Shown: positions 1-7,878 of the stretch, piece after piece
How positions within the stretch are numbered: the first letter of the stretch is position 1
Layout: every line of letters starts with the position of its first letter
Assembly: GCA_029861345.1 (NCBI GenBank)
Contig: JAOTZM010000003.1
Location: 1-40,463, forward strand
Length of the DNA: 40,463 bases
Reading direction: 5' to 3'
From: Candidatus Nitrosopumilus sp.
GTDB taxonomy: Archaea; Thermoproteota; Nitrososphaeria; Nitrososphaerales; Nitrosopumilaceae
Notes under the pieces: model-generated
Databases searched by the model: none
The model's input: the letters and a program-made list of their open reading frames with translations, nothing else
What the model was told of the DNA's origin: nothing
Position numbers and translations under genes: made by a program

Positions 1-49
1 TTACTAGTTGTTCCATTTCTTCTGGAAGTAAGCGATAAAGATCTGTCAT
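1..49 (-). CDS. 5' end of a CDS running off the left edge
   Basis: Only the first 16 codons are visible; they read MTDLYRLLPEEMEQLV and stay open to the edge. A TATA-like box lies about 25 bp upstream, so the ATG at 49 looks like a true leaderless start. The N-terminus resembles the start of RlmN-type radical SAM rRNA methyltransferases (a D-L-Y-x-L-x-x-E-E-M pattern), but 16 residues cannot prove a family. It lies downstream of radA on the same strand but has its own promoter. Confidence 0.6.
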   Translation of the reverse strand, partial: MTDLYRLLPEEMEQLV

Positions 50-70
50 GATATTTTTAGACCTCAAATC

Positions 71-82
71 ATATTATAATTT
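71..82 (-). promoter_or_regulatory. TATA-like box for the left-edge CDS
   Basis: The minus strand reads AAATTATAATAT here, centred about 27 bp before the ATG at 49. This is the spacing expected for an archaeal leaderless promoter. T-rich minus-strand runs between here and 149 may end radA transcription. Confidence 0.5.
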
Positions 83-149
83 AATCAATTATTTTTGGAG
101 ATTAAACAAATTTCAAAAAGAAGTTAAAAGATAAGGGAAAAGAGAAGAA

Positions 150-1307
150 TTACTCTTCTAAGGGTTCTGAATCAGTCGATTCTGTATCTACTGTAGATTC
201 TATTTCAGGTGTTTCTACAGGAGTTTCAATCTCAGGGGTTTCAGTGATTGTTTCAACGGCAGGTGTTTCTATCGCGGGCTCTACTTTAGGCTCTGTCTTT
301 TTGGTTGTCTTTTTGGTTGTCTTTTTGGTTGTCTTTTTCTCTGCCTCTTCAGGGTCTATAACACCTGCTTCACCTAGAGCAAAGATTACTTCCTCTTCAG
401 GGTGATGAGGACTGTCCACCATTCTGGCAATTCGCTTCTTACCTGATTTCTTAAAGTATATTCTGTAGGTACTTGTATGTGCAACTACGTTTCCGCCAAT
501 TGGACGAGTTGGATCCCCAAAGAAGACATCAGGAGATGCCATAACTTGGTTGGTCGCAATTGCAGCACAGTTGTATGTTTCTGCAATTCTTGATAAGAGA
601 TGAACAAAGTGATTTAGTTTTTGTTGCCTGTTTGATAGTGTTCCTCTTCCAAGATATTCAGCACGGAATAATCCAACTGCAGAGTCTGCTACAATTAGTT
701 TGATATTATTTTCTTCAATTATTGGACCAGCCTCTTCTAGTATCAATGTTTGGTGTGCACTGTTATATGCACGAGCAACTATGATACGGTCTAGAACTTT
801 TTCTGGATCCATCTCATTAGCTTGAGCAATAGATACAATTCTTTCAGGTCTGAAAGTGTTTTCAGTGTCAATGTATAAGACATTTCCTTCAAGTCCACCT
901 TCTTCCTTGCTTTTTTGAACCATTACTGACATTGTATGTGCAAATTGTGTTTTACCACAACCAAATTCTCCATAAACTTCTGTTAGGGCTTGAGTCTCAA
1001 CACCACCATCAAATAGGGTATCAAGGCAGTTTGTACCAGTTGTAATTTTACCAATACTTTGTCGGTGTTTGTAAATTTCACTTGCACTGACAAAATCTTT
1101 GGCAATTAATCCCCCTTCAACCAAGTGTTGTCGGGCTTTGTTTACAATTTTTTCAGCAGTATCCTTTTCCATTCCAGTTATGTCTGCGATTTCCACGGGA
1201 CCTCTTACGATGAGATCCATGACGTTGTGGACACCTGCATCGGATAATTTTCTTGTAGTTACAGGACCGACACCCTCTAAACTATCTAATCTTAAGTCTT
1301 CTACCAT
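150..1307 (-). CDS. radA: DNA repair and recombination protein RadA, with K/T- and E/T/P-rich tail
   Basis: RadA is the archaeal RecA/Rad51 recombinase that forms filaments on single-stranded DNA and catalyses strand exchange. An N-terminal helix-hairpin-helix domain occupies about residues 5-65, followed by the ATPase core with Walker A GEFGCGKT at 113-120 and Walker B LIVADS at 204-209. Family core features such as ATNQV and the GGNVVAH stretch are present. The usual archaeal protein is about 320-330 aa; this one is 385. The extra 60 residues (about 324-385) consist of a KKTT repeat and then an acidic Glu/Thr/Pro stretch, probably disordered. The gene has its own TATA-like box, so it is probably transcribed apart from the upstream S30e gene. 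Confidence 0.97.
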   Translation of the reverse strand: MVEDLRLDSLEGVGPVTTRKLSDAGVHNVMDLIVRGPVEIADITGMEKDTAEKIVNKARQHLVEGGLIAKDFVSASEIYKHRQSIGKITTGTNCLDTLFDGGVETQALTEVYGEFGCGKTQFAHTMSVMVQKSKEEGGLEGNVLYIDTENTFRPERIVSIAQANEMDPEKVLDRIIVARAYNSAHQTLILEEAGPIIEENNIKLIVADSAVGLFRAEYLGRGTLSNRQQKLNHFVHLLSRIAETYNCAAIATNQVMASPDVFFGDPTRPIGGNVVAHTSTYRIYFKKSGKKRIARMVDSPHHPEEEVIFALGEAGVIDPEEAEKKTTKKTTKKTTKKTEPKVEPAIETPAVETITETPEIETPVETPEIESTVDTESTDSEPLEE

Positions 1308-1330
1308 ACTGTATAGTACGGTACCAGTAC

Positions 1331-1338
1331 TTTATAAG
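1331..1338 (-). promoter_or_regulatory. radA TATA-like box
   Basis: The minus strand reads CTTATAAA, centred about 28 bp before the radA ATG. Between the box and the start codon lies a run with three GTAC motifs (1315-1330, AGTACGGTACCAGTAC), an imperfect palindrome that overlaps the expected initiation region. Confidence 0.55.
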
Positions 1339-1391
1339 AGTATTGTTTTAGTAAAAGAAGTATAGAATGATAAAATTTTAGCAAGAACTGA

Positions 1392-1574
1392 CTATCGTCT
1401 CTTTCTTCTTTGTCCAGGTTTGTTTTGACCAGGGTACCTACCTAAGACAAATCGTTTTTTGAAGTTACTTTTATTCCTAAGACTAGAACTGGTACCAACG
1501 ATTTTTCGCCCTTCAATCTTTGGGGTCTGTCCCCTTACTTTACCTGCTTTTGTGAGCGAACCGTGAGTTGCCAT
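1392..1574 (-). CDS. rps30e: 30S ribosomal protein S30e
   Basis: This is a small, very basic ribosomal protein of about 60 aa. MATHGSLTKAGKVRGQTPK at the N-terminus and the C-terminal PGQNKPGQRRKRR tail are typical of archaeal/eukaryotic S30e (the FAU ribosomal moiety). An in-frame ATG four codons upstream would add MFSI, but the family starts at the MATHGS methionine, so I place the start at 1574. It follows the radical SAM gene on the same strand with a 40-bp gap and may be co-transcribed with it. Confidence 0.93.
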   Translation of the reverse strand: MATHGSLTKAGKVRGQTPKIEGRKIVGTSSSLRNKSNFKKRFVLGRYPGQNKPGQRRKRR

Positions 1575-1614
1575 GATACTAAACACAAATAAGTGAATTT
1601 ATGTATTTGTATGA

Positions 1615-3348
1615 CTACCAATACTTTGCTTTAACAGTCTCAATTACTTTTTCATGTTCCGTACTTTTTCTGCGGGCATATCGTTCCATGGCACCAAGTG
1701 GAACGCCGCCAAGAGATCTTGCAATTGCGTTAAAGAAGTATCTTTGTGGACCTTTTGTACCAGTCTTAGTCATGAATTTTTGAATACCATACTTGAAGTT
1801 GTGTTGCCATGTCTTGTAAAGGACACCTAGTTGTGCAGGAGTCATCTCATTTCCAATGTTAAAGAAATCAGATTTTTCTAACAAGCCAATTGGAACAAAT
1901 GTAAGTGCTGTAGCAGTAAACATTGAGTCAGGCTGTTCATGTTCTAATTCACTGAGTAAACGGATAGTCTCCCATGAATCTTCGGGGGTTTCGTCATTAT
2001 CGAGACCCATAATGAGTGTAAATGCTGGAATCCAATAGTCTTGGTTCAAAGTCTTGACACCCTCTTTTACAACCCAATGCCATTCATCTGGAGAATATGG
2101 AGCAAGTTTTCTATCAGCATATTTACCAATTAATCTTAAACTTCCAGTTTCAAATCCAGCTTGAACACCAATCATATTATCAGGACCAGCTTTGATAATT
2201 TTGGATAGATTTGGAATCAATTTTTCATCAGCGATTGCTCCTGCTAATGTTCCATGTGTTGGATTTGTATGCTCAACACCAGTAGACATAATTGCAGTAA
2301 ATAATTCTTCTAATGCTTCTCTGTTTGGTTCCATTCCTTTTGCAGTTCTTGGATCCATTCCATAAACGAAAATATCATCACTGTGAATCCATGCAGATTT
2401 AGAACCACCTTTCTTAATGTTAACCTCAATTTCTCTTTTAACTTTTTCTGGTGAATAGTATCTTAATGATCTTAACGTAACATCACAGAATTTGCATCCT
2501 CTACCACAGCCACGCATTACCTCCACCATTCCATGCATACTTGGTTCAACAATATCAGGGATTTCTTCTAGTTCTGGTCTGTCCCAGAAATTAACAAATC
2601 TTCCATGAAGTTTTTTTCCATTTCTTTCAAATTCTTTAATGTTAACTTTAAAGTCACTTCTCTTTCTAAAAGGATCCATATTTTCAAAATCACCATTAAT
2701 CAAATAGTTAAAGAATCTTCCAGCATGTCCATCAATTTCAGGTGCTATTCCACCAAGCTCACCCTCCAAAATTGCATAGATTCCAAATTCTTCAATTTTT
2801 TCTGGATCATAATTATACTGCCAAGTTCCGGATGCACCAGAAATTACTTTAGCTTTACTTCCAGTTTTTGCTTTAGCGGCTTTAATCCTATGATGTAATT
2901 CAGTATTGTAATATTCATCATAAGAGATTTGTTTTCTACCATAGGTAAATGTCATGGTGACTGGGCCCATACCAAGAGGATCCATTTCATATGTTCCAAC
3001 AACTTCTGTTTGAGGTCCAATGAATTGCTCAATATGATCAGGATGGGCAACTACAACATCTTGTCTGTTAAATCCATCTCGAAGCAATCCTGCTTCCAAT
3101 TTTCTTAATCCATAAGGTGCATAGTTTGCTACACCATTTGTGTGGGGGATATAGTTACAAATAAAATCAAATAGAACCTTCGGGGTTACTTGTTTTCCCA
3201 GAATCTTGTACCAAAAGCTGTTTTTATCTCTATTAGGGTCAATAGCTGGAGCACATCCAAAAAATGTTGCCAGAGACAATCCACGATATGGCGACATTAA
3301 AGTTCGATCAGCAGTTAAAATGATCTTTGGAGTTCCCATATCCTTCAC
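1615..3348 (-). CDS. radical SAM protein with B12-binding-like N-terminal domain (COG1032-like)
   Basis: The 577-aa protein has a central radical SAM domain starting near residue 270. The cluster-binding motif C-x3-C-x2-C is at C281, C285 and C288 (CGRGCKFC). It is followed by radical SAM elements such as WIHSDDIFVYG and the later GVQAGFETGS strand. The N-terminal 200 residues (with VVGTYEMDPLGMGP) resemble the cobalamin-binding-like domain of COG1032 enzymes, but I see no clear D-x-H-x-x-G cobalamin signature. The substrate cannot be told from sequence. It lies 42 bp downstream of pyrK on the same strand. Two close ATGs (3348 and 3339) could serve as start. Confidence 0.85.
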   Translation of the reverse strand: MKDMGTPKIILTADRTLMSPYRGLSLATFFGCAPAIDPNRDKNSFWYKILGKQVTPKVLFDFICNYIPHTNGVANYAPYGLRKLEAGLLRDGFNRQDVVVAHPDHIEQFIGPQTEVVGTYEMDPLGMGPVTMTFTYGRKQISYDEYYNTELHHRIKAAKAKTGSKAKVISGASGTWQYNYDPEKIEEFGIYAILEGELGGIAPEIDGHAGRFFNYLINGDFENMDPFRKRSDFKVNIKEFERNGKKLHGRFVNFWDRPELEEIPDIVEPSMHGMVEVMRGCGRGCKFCDVTLRSLRYYSPEKVKREIEVNIKKGGSKSAWIHSDDIFVYGMDPRTAKGMEPNREALEELFTAIMSTGVEHTNPTHGTLAGAIADEKLIPNLSKIIKAGPDNMIGVQAGFETGSLRLIGKYADRKLAPYSPDEWHWVVKEGVKTLNQDYWIPAFTLIMGLDNDETPEDSWETIRLLSELEHEQPDSMFTATALTFVPIGLLEKSDFFNIGNEMTPAQLGVLYKTWQHNFKYGIQKFMTKTGTKGPQRYFFNAIARSLGGVPLGAMERYARRKSTEHEKVIETVKAKYW

Positions 3349-3390
3349 GGGAATAATTTTGTGATGGATTTTAAACCTTGCTAGTAAAGT

Positions 3391-4203
3391 TCAATAATTT
3401 TCCAAAATTCCAGCCTTATTTCTGTGAAAATAACCAAATTCCGTGTTTTTTGAAAGATGTTTTCCGTCAAATACGGTTCCATCTCGGCAAACAAGATCCT
3501 CTCCAACACAGCAACTACCACAAATTCCAACTCCACATTTCATCATACGCTCTAGACTGGCTTGAACAAAAATACCTCTAGAATGAGCAGACTGGACAGT
3601 TTTGTACATCATAATTTCAGGTCCACACGTATACACTCCACTATATTGTGTTTTGCTGACAAGTTTTTCAACCAAATCAGTTACAAAACCTTTTTCACCA
3701 TAACTTCCATCATCAGTTGAAACAATTACTTTGTGAGGATTGTTTTCCAATAAACCATTTGCCAAGTCTTCAAAGAAGATTTCATCTTTTGTTTTTGCAC
3801 CGATTAGAATGGTAACATCATCAGAAGGTTTTACAAAAGTAAGTAATCTCATCATAGGAACAAGGCCAGTTCCACCACCAACTAGCAAAAGTTTTCCTTC
3901 TTTGAGGTCAAACGAGTTTCCATACGGACCTCTAATTCCAAGTTGTTCTCCTACTTTAACATTGAATAAACCAGTCGAAGCAGGTCCATGTTTTCTTACG
4001 GTAAATGCAGCCTTTCCAGATTCTTTAGAAGTCATCACACTCATGGGAAGTTCATTGACTCCAGGAATCCAAACCATTGCAAATTGTCCAGGAAGAACAT
4101 TTGACATTACTTCATCTGAGAAAACTAAAGTTCTAACAGTGGGAGTTTCATCAATTACTTTTTCGACTGTAACAATTGTTGGATGATTATAATTTCTTTG
4201 CAA
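3391..4203 (-). CDS. pyrK: dihydroorotate dehydrogenase B electron-transfer subunit PyrK
   Basis: PyrK carries FAD and a [2Fe-2S] cluster and passes electrons from dihydroorotate, via the PyrD flavin, to NAD+ or another acceptor in pyrimidine synthesis. The fold reads as an FAD-binding barrel (about 8-100), a nucleotide-binding domain with GGGTGLVPMM at 109-118, and a C-terminal Fe-S segment. The cluster ligands are C223, C228, C231 and C239 (C-x4-C-x2-C-x7-C), as in the family. Translation appears to start at a TTG overlapping the end of pyrD by 17 bp, indicating coupled expression of the two subunits. Confidence 0.94.
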   Translation of the reverse strand: MQRNYNHPTIVTVEKVIDETPTVRTLVFSDEVMSNVLPGQFAMVWIPGVNELPMSVMTSKESGKAAFTVRKHGPASTGLFNVKVGEQLGIRGPYGNSFDLKEGKLLLVGGGTGLVPMMRLLTFVKPSDDVTILIGAKTKDEIFFEDLANGLLENNPHKVIVSTDDGSYGEKGFVTDLVEKLVSKTQYSGVYTCGPEIMMYKTVQSAHSRGIFVQASLERMMKCGVGICGSCCVGEDLVCRDGTVFDGKHLSKNTEFGYFHRNKAGILENY

Positions 4204-5098
4204 GACCCACCATATCTTCTATTCTAGAATAATTTTTTTTCTTCATGTATTGAGTTATTCCATTGTTAATGTCATTAAAAACATCAAACCAATTATCGCC
4301 AACTGCGCTACCAAGTTGAATTGCACAAGATCCTGCCAAGAAAAATTCAACTGCATCTTCCCAGGTAGATATACCACCACATCCAATAATTGGGATATCA
4401 TATTTTGAAGAAATCTCATAAACACATCTTAATGCTATTTGTTTAATGGGAGTACCAGATAATCCACCAAATTTGTTACTAAGAATTGGTCTTTGTGTTT
4501 CAACATCAATTGCCATTGCACGAACAGTATTGATTGCAGTGATCGCATCAATTCCAGAGTCAATTGCAGTGCCAACAGTATTTAGATAATGAGTAGTACC
4601 TAAACCAACTTTAGCAATTATTGGAACATCAGTTGTCTTTTTTACAGTAGTCACAATTTTTTTTACCAGTTCAGGATCATCACCTACTTCTAAACCAACT
4701 TTAGCAACATGGGGACAGGATAGGTTTAGTTCATATGCTGTGACTTTACATTTTTCAAATTGTTTTATCATAATTTCAAAATCTTCAGGAATCGAACCTA
4801 CCAAACTCACTATTATTGGAACATCTTGGTTAGGTTCAATCATTTTGGCAAAATTTGTAGCGCCAGGGTTTGAGAGACCTACAGCATTAATCCAACCACC
4901 TCCTTTTACACTGAAGATAGTTGGGTTTGGGTAGCCTTCCCAGGGTTCTTTGCTGAGAGATTTAGTTACAACAGCGCCTGCTCCTGCACGATATAGTCGA
5001 TTAAACACATCTAATGAAATTCCCAAAATTCCTGATGCTAGCATTACAGGTCTGTCTAATTGTATTTGACCTATGGAAGTTACAAGAGTAGGTTCCAC
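4187..5098 (-). CDS. pyrD: dihydroorotate dehydrogenase catalytic subunit PyrD (class 1B)
   Basis: This FMN enzyme oxidises dihydroorotate to orotate, the fourth step of UMP synthesis. Hallmarks are the N-terminal MLASGILG, the FMN-site lysine stretch GAVVTKSLS, NAVGLSNPG, and NLSCPHV with N125 and the catalytic-base cysteine C128 (class 1 enzymes use Cys, class 2 Ser). GCGGI near the C-terminus binds the FMN phosphate. The length of 303 aa is normal. The pyrK partner overlaps downstream, which supports the B-type heteromer. The start is a GTG at 5098 with a TATA-like box about 28 bp upstream. Confidence 0.95.
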   Translation of the reverse strand: MEPTLVTSIGQIQLDRPVMLASGILGISLDVFNRLYRAGAGAVVTKSLSKEPWEGYPNPTIFSVKGGGWINAVGLSNPGATNFAKMIEPNQDVPIIVSLVGSIPEDFEIMIKQFEKCKVTAYELNLSCPHVAKVGLEVGDDPELVKKIVTTVKKTTDVPIIAKVGLGTTHYLNTVGTAIDSGIDAITAINTVRAMAIDVETQRPILSNKFGGLSGTPIKQIALRCVYEISSKYDIPIIGCGGISTWEDAVEFFLAGSCAIQLGSAVGDNWFDVFNDINNGITQYMKKKNYSRIEDMVGLAKKL

Positions 5099-5120
5099 TT
5101 TGATTAATCAACCTAGTTTC

Positions 5121-5130
5121 GAATATAATA
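5121..5130 (-). promoter_or_regulatory. pyrD TATA-like box
   Basis: The minus strand reads TATTATATTC about 28 bp before the pyrD GTG. It sits in the 85-bp divergent promoter region shared with nop5. Confidence 0.5.
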
Positions 5131-5152
5131 GTTGATTCACGGTTCTGGTACC

Positions 5153-5163
5153 TTTTTTAAAGG
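5153..5163 (+). promoter_or_regulatory. nop5 TATA-like box
   Basis: TTTTTTAAAGG is centred about 26 bp before the nop5 ATG at 5184, consistent with a leaderless transcript. Confidence 0.5.
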
Positions 5164-5183
5164 TGATTTAGATTGAACTAGTC

Positions 5184-6539
5184 ATGTATTCTGTGATTTT
5201 AACAGAATTGGGAATATCCGTTTTCAATGATGAAAAACTTGAAAAAACATTTCCTTTCTCTAATTCAGTTAAAGAGTATCTTTCAATAAAGAACAAGGAA
5301 GCAAAACTAAATGAGCTGATAAATTATCTAGTTTCAATTCAGAGAGGAGTTGCTGTTAGCGATGAATCATTACTTGCCATTCTGAAAAAAAATTCCATTG
5401 ATTGTCAAATCATGGAAACCTCAGAGTTAGAGACCACACAGGCATCAAAACCACAAATAATAGTTGATTCAGGTTTTGCTAGCAATCCCCAAGACGCACT
5501 AGGAAAACTTAGAGAGTTTGCTCTAGGGTTATCATCTTCAAAAGTTACGGAGGTATCAGAAAGTCCAGATCTTCATATTATTCAGGCAATTAATTCCCTA
5601 GATGAAATTGATAAAATAGCAAATGCGTTAAGTTCAAGACTTAGAGAATGGTACGGATTGCATTTTCCAGAATTAGATAATATAATTGACAGTATCAACG
5701 GTTATGCACAGGTAGTAATTGCGGGTAAACGTGAATCATTAACTAAACAAGTTTTTGAGGATGCAGGTTTTCCAGAATCAAAAGTCGAAATGTTATCTTT
5801 AATTTCATCAAAAAGTAGAGGAGGGGATATCTCGGATGTCAATTTAGTCATAGTACAATCAATTGCAAAACAAATTTTAGACTTTCATGATTTACGTAAA
5901 AAACTTGAAGATCATATTGAATCTGAAATGCAAGAAATTGCACCAAATCTTTCAGCAATACTTGGTACTGCAGTGGGCGCGAGAATTTTAGGAAGGGCTG
6001 GAAGTCTTAATAGATTGGCATCTCTTCCTGCGAGTACAATACAAGTTTTGGGAGCTGAAAAAGCATTGTTTAGATCATTAAAGACAGGTTCTCAGCCACC
6101 AAAACATGGATTGTTATTCCAACATGCCATGGTTCATGCGGCTCCAAGATGGCAAAGAGGAAAAATCGCAAGAGCAGTAGCTGCAAAGGCGGTTATTGCT
6201 GCAAGAGTAGATGTCTATGGAGAGGGATTAAACAAGACTCTGCTTGAAAAACTCAACATTAGAGTTGATGAAATTGGTAAGAAATATGAAAATCCAACTG
6301 AAAAAGACATCAGAACACCTCAATCCTTTAGACGTGAGGGTGAAAACTTGGGAGATAGAAGAAGAGAAGGTGGAGATAGAAGAAGAGAAGGTGGAGATAG
6401 AAGAAGAGAAGGTGGAGATAGAAGAAGAGAAGGTGGAGATAGAAGAAGAGAAGGTGGAGATAGAAGAAGAGAAGGTGGAGATAATAAAGAAAGATCAGGT
6501 TCTAAAAATAAAAAGAGAAAGAAGTTTGGAAGAAGATAA
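5184..6539 (+). CDS. nop5: C/D box sRNP core protein Nop5 (Nop56/58-like) with GDRRREG repeat tail
   Basis: Nop5 is the scaffold of the archaeal box C/D RNP: it binds L7Ae-bound guide RNA through its Nop domain and recruits the methyltransferase fibrillarin. An N-terminal fibrillarin-binding domain (about 1-120) is followed by a coiled coil (about 130-250) and the Nop domain, with GAEKALFRSLKTG at 290-302 and KHGLLFQHAMVHAAPRWQRGK. Fibrillarin is encoded directly downstream. The C-terminal tail (from about 380) is highly charged and contains six identical GDRRREG heptads, then a Lys-rich end. Basic tails are common in Nop5, but perfect tandem heptads are unusual. The ATG at 5184 has a matching TATA-like box. 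Confidence 0.96.
   Translation: MYSVILTELGISVFNDEKLEKTFPFSNSVKEYLSIKNKEAKLNELINYLVSIQRGVAVSDESLLAILKKNSIDCQIMETSELETTQASKPQIIVDSGFASNPQDALGKLREFALGLSSSKVTEVSESPDLHIIQAINSLDEIDKIANALSSRLREWYGLHFPELDNIIDSINGYAQVVIAGKRESLTKQVFEDAGFPESKVEMLSLISSKSRGGDISDVNLVIVQSIAKQILDFHDLRKKLEDHIESEMQEIAPNLSAILGTAVGARILGRAGSLNRLASLPASTIQVLGAEKALFRSLKTGSQPPKHGLLFQHAMVHAAPRWQRGKIARAVAAKAVIAARVDVYGEGLNKTLLEKLNIRVDEIGKKYENPTEKDIRTPQSFRREGENLGDRRREGGDRRREGGDRRREGGDRRREGGDRRREGGDRRREGGDNKERSGSKNKKRKKFGRR
6351..6476 (+). repeat. six perfect 21-bp tandem repeats in nop5
   Basis: The unit GGAGATAGAAGAAGAGAAGGT occurs six times without a mismatch, then a partial seventh copy (GGAGATAA). Each unit encodes GDRRREG. The length is a multiple of three, so copy-number changes keep the frame. 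Absence of synonymous changes indicates recent expansion or continuing homogenisation. Confidence 0.95.
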
Positions 6540-7200
6540 TCAATCATTTTTTTGGATTAAATCAGAAGGACAGAGAAAACTAGCGACTGAGAATTTGGTT
6601 CCGGGTAACCAAGTATACAAAGAAAAATTAATTATTAAAAAAGGAACAGAATACAGATTATGGGATCCATTTCGAAGCAAATTAGCAGCAGCAATAATGA
6701 ATGAACTTGAGAATTTTCCTTTTGAAAATAAAACCAAAATTTTGTATTTAGGAGCATCAACTGGAACTACTGTCAGTCATATTTCAGACATTGTAGGTCC
6801 AAATGGAATAGTTTTTGGTGTCGAACATGCAAGTAGAGTTGCCAGAGATTTTTTAGACAGAGTAGCATCACATAGATCAAATATTATTCCAATTCTACAA
6901 GATGCAAGGAAACCCAAAGAATATTTTTCTGTTTTTGGGAAAGTTGATGTAGTATATGTAGACATAGCACAACCTGATCAAACAAAAATTGCAATAGAGA
7001 ACTGTGAAATGTTTCTAAAAAAAGGAGGATACTTCTTTTTAGTTATCAAAACAAGAAGTATAGATGTTACAAAATCTCCAAGAAAAATTATTGAACAAGA
7101 AACAGAAAAACTAAAAACAAAATTTGATATATTACAGTCAATAGATTTACACCCATATGACAAAGATCATGCAATGGTAATTGCAAGGTATAAAAATTAA
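6526..7200 (+). CDS. flpA: fibrillarin-like rRNA/tRNA 2'-O-methyltransferase
   Basis: This is the SAM-dependent catalytic subunit of the box C/D RNP, modifying ribose 2'-OH at guide-selected sites. The family landmarks are LATENLVPGNQVY near the N-terminus, motif I LYLGASTGTTVSH, the acidic GVEHASR loop, LQDARKP, and VDVVYVDIAQPDQ. No ATG gives a sensible N-terminus. I chose the TTG at 6526, which yields a normal 224 aa and overlaps the nop5 stop by 14 bp; the much longer open frame upstream is only a read-through of the nop5 repeat in another frame. Coupling to nop5 fits their function as one complex. Confidence 0.92.
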   Translation: MEEDNQSFFWIKSEGQRKLATENLVPGNQVYKEKLIIKKGTEYRLWDPFRSKLAAAIMNELENFPFENKTKILYLGASTGTTVSHISDIVGPNGIVFGVEHASRVARDFLDRVASHRSNIIPILQDARKPKEYFSVFGKVDVVYVDIAQPDQTKIAIENCEMFLKKGGYFFLVIKTRSIDVTKSPRKIIEQETEKLKTKFDILQSIDLHPYDKDHAMVIARYKN

Positions 7201-7838
7201 TAATCTTCTACAATTTTCTGAACAGGTTTCCAACTTTTACGCACAAAACTAGGCATGACATGGTTTGTTTTATAATATTTAGTCACAAATTTCACAGTTA
7301 CTGAATCGGAGGGATATCCGCTTCCCAAATTATGATTTTTTCTTAACTTTGCTATGGCTTTATCTCGTGTTACTTTAGCAAGAATTGATGCAGCAGATAC
7401 TATAACAAATCTACTATCTGCATGATGATATGATTTGATTTTATTATTATTAGACAATAGTGAGATTTCTTTTCCAAATCTACTTGGATTAACATCACAT
7501 GAATCAACATATGATGTGTCAGGATTTAATTTTGAAACGACTTTTGCCATATATTTTGCTTCCAGCCTGTTTAGACAATGTTTCTTAACACTTGCATCTA
7601 TGGACTTTGGAGGAATCTTTGCAATGTAATAATTATCGGCAATTTCGATAATTTTTTTATAAAGATGTTCACGTAATTTTGGAGAAAGTTTTTTTGAATC
7701 TTTTACTCCCATAGCCGATAGTTTTCTTAAATTTTTTTTATCCAAAGAAAGACCAGCTATAACTAGTGGTCCCAATATAGAACCACGTCCAGCATCATCG
7801 ATTCCACAAATTTGCACAAATTTTGTCGTAAAAAACAA
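7197..7838 (-). CDS. rnhB: ribonuclease HII
   Basis: RNase HII cleaves RNA in RNA-DNA hybrids and at single embedded ribonucleotides. The N-terminal signature reads GIDDAGRGSILGP instead of GIDEAGRG, so the second catalytic carboxylate is Asp15 rather than Glu. The other acidic positions fit: D14, D112 (YVDSCD) and D141 in HADSRFVIVSAASILAKVTRD. The length of 213 aa is normal. It converges on fibrillarin with a 4-bp overlap of the two stop ends, and diverges from trm1 across a 40-bp promoter region. Confidence 0.92.
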   Translation of the reverse strand: MFFTTKFVQICGIDDAGRGSILGPLVIAGLSLDKKNLRKLSAMGVKDSKKLSPKLREHLYKKIIEIADNYYIAKIPPKSIDASVKKHCLNRLEAKYMAKVVSKLNPDTSYVDSCDVNPSRFGKEISLLSNNNKIKSYHHADSRFVIVSAASILAKVTRDKAIAKLRKNHNLGSGYPSDSVTVKFVTKYYKTNHVMPSFVRKSWKPVQKIVEDY

Positions 7839-7878
7839 GTATTAAACCGTTATACGTTTAGAAAAAATAGAAAAACAA

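Noticed and set aside
6244-6525. N-terminal extension of the fibrillarin frame with VEIEEEK repeats
   Set aside because: It is the nop5 21-bp repeat read in another frame. Fibrillarins start just before the FFWIKSEG...LVPG region.
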